DNA from: Rubrivivax sp.
GTDB lineage: Bacteria; Pseudomonadota; Gammaproteobacteria; Burkholderiales; Burkholderiaceae_C
DNA length: 15,326 bases
NCBI GenBank assembly: GCA_027484885.1
Contig: JAIXSD010000419.1
Coordinates: 1-15,326 of the forward strand
Direction: 5' to 3'
Of the stretch, positions 15,258-15,326 are shown one piece after another. Both the position numbers and the translations under genes were made by a program. The stretch's first letter is position 1, and every line of letters begins with the position of its first letter. The notes under the pieces were generated by a model that did no database searches, was not told the DNA's origin, and was given only the letters and a program-made list of their open reading frames with translations.

Positions 15258-15326
15258 TGTTCGGCACTGATTTTCACCGCCCGCCACGCAGCGCGCACGG
15301 CAACTGATGGTCAACCCCAGGCTCGC

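Overview
The window is high-GC DNA from a betaproteobacterium, most likely order Burkholderiales (Rubrivivax/Roseateles/Comamonadaceae-like). This is judged from protein character and gene order only; I could not search a database. Nearly all genes lie on the minus strand. The only clear plus-strand gene is an FNR-type regulator. Every recognised gene looks intact except the monomeric isocitrate dehydrogenase, which is cut by the left edge. There is no sign of insertion sequences, prophage, CRISPR, rRNA or tRNA.

Reading along the minus strand from the right: a roughly 300 bp non-coding stretch with a DnaA-box-like cluster and a probable xseA promoter; xseA (exonuclease VII large subunit); sodB (Fe superoxide dismutase) ending in a strong hairpin terminator; then the cytochrome cbb3 oxidase locus ccoI-ccoS-ccoN-ccoO-ccoQ-ccoP-ccoG-short ccoH-like-small two-TM protein. 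This locus is tightly packed (gaps of 2 to 36 nt, one 4-nt overlap) and ends at a bidirectional terminator. Beyond it fnr is read on the plus strand, with divergent hemN (oxygen-independent coproporphyrinogen III dehydrogenase) and a downstream SafE/UreH-like membrane protein. The last gene is icd (NADP-dependent monomeric IDH, partial).

Functionally this is a microaerobic respiration module. CcoI exports Cu(I), CcoG is a cupric reductase, and CcoS and CcoH are assembly factors. CcoNOQP is the high-affinity proton-pumping oxidase, HemN supplies heme without oxygen, and Fnr is the oxygen sensor that probably switches the module on. The sequence supports this regulation. A near-consensus FNR box lies between hemN and fnr. 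A second, weaker one lies upstream of ccoI at exactly the -41.5 spacing from a candidate -10 element expected of a class II FNR promoter.

I found no wholly new system. The points most worth a second look are the unassigned 100-residue two-TM protein at the end of the cco run, the very short CcoH-like protein, the FNR promoter geometry, and the small palindromic and DnaA-box-like structures upstream of xseA.
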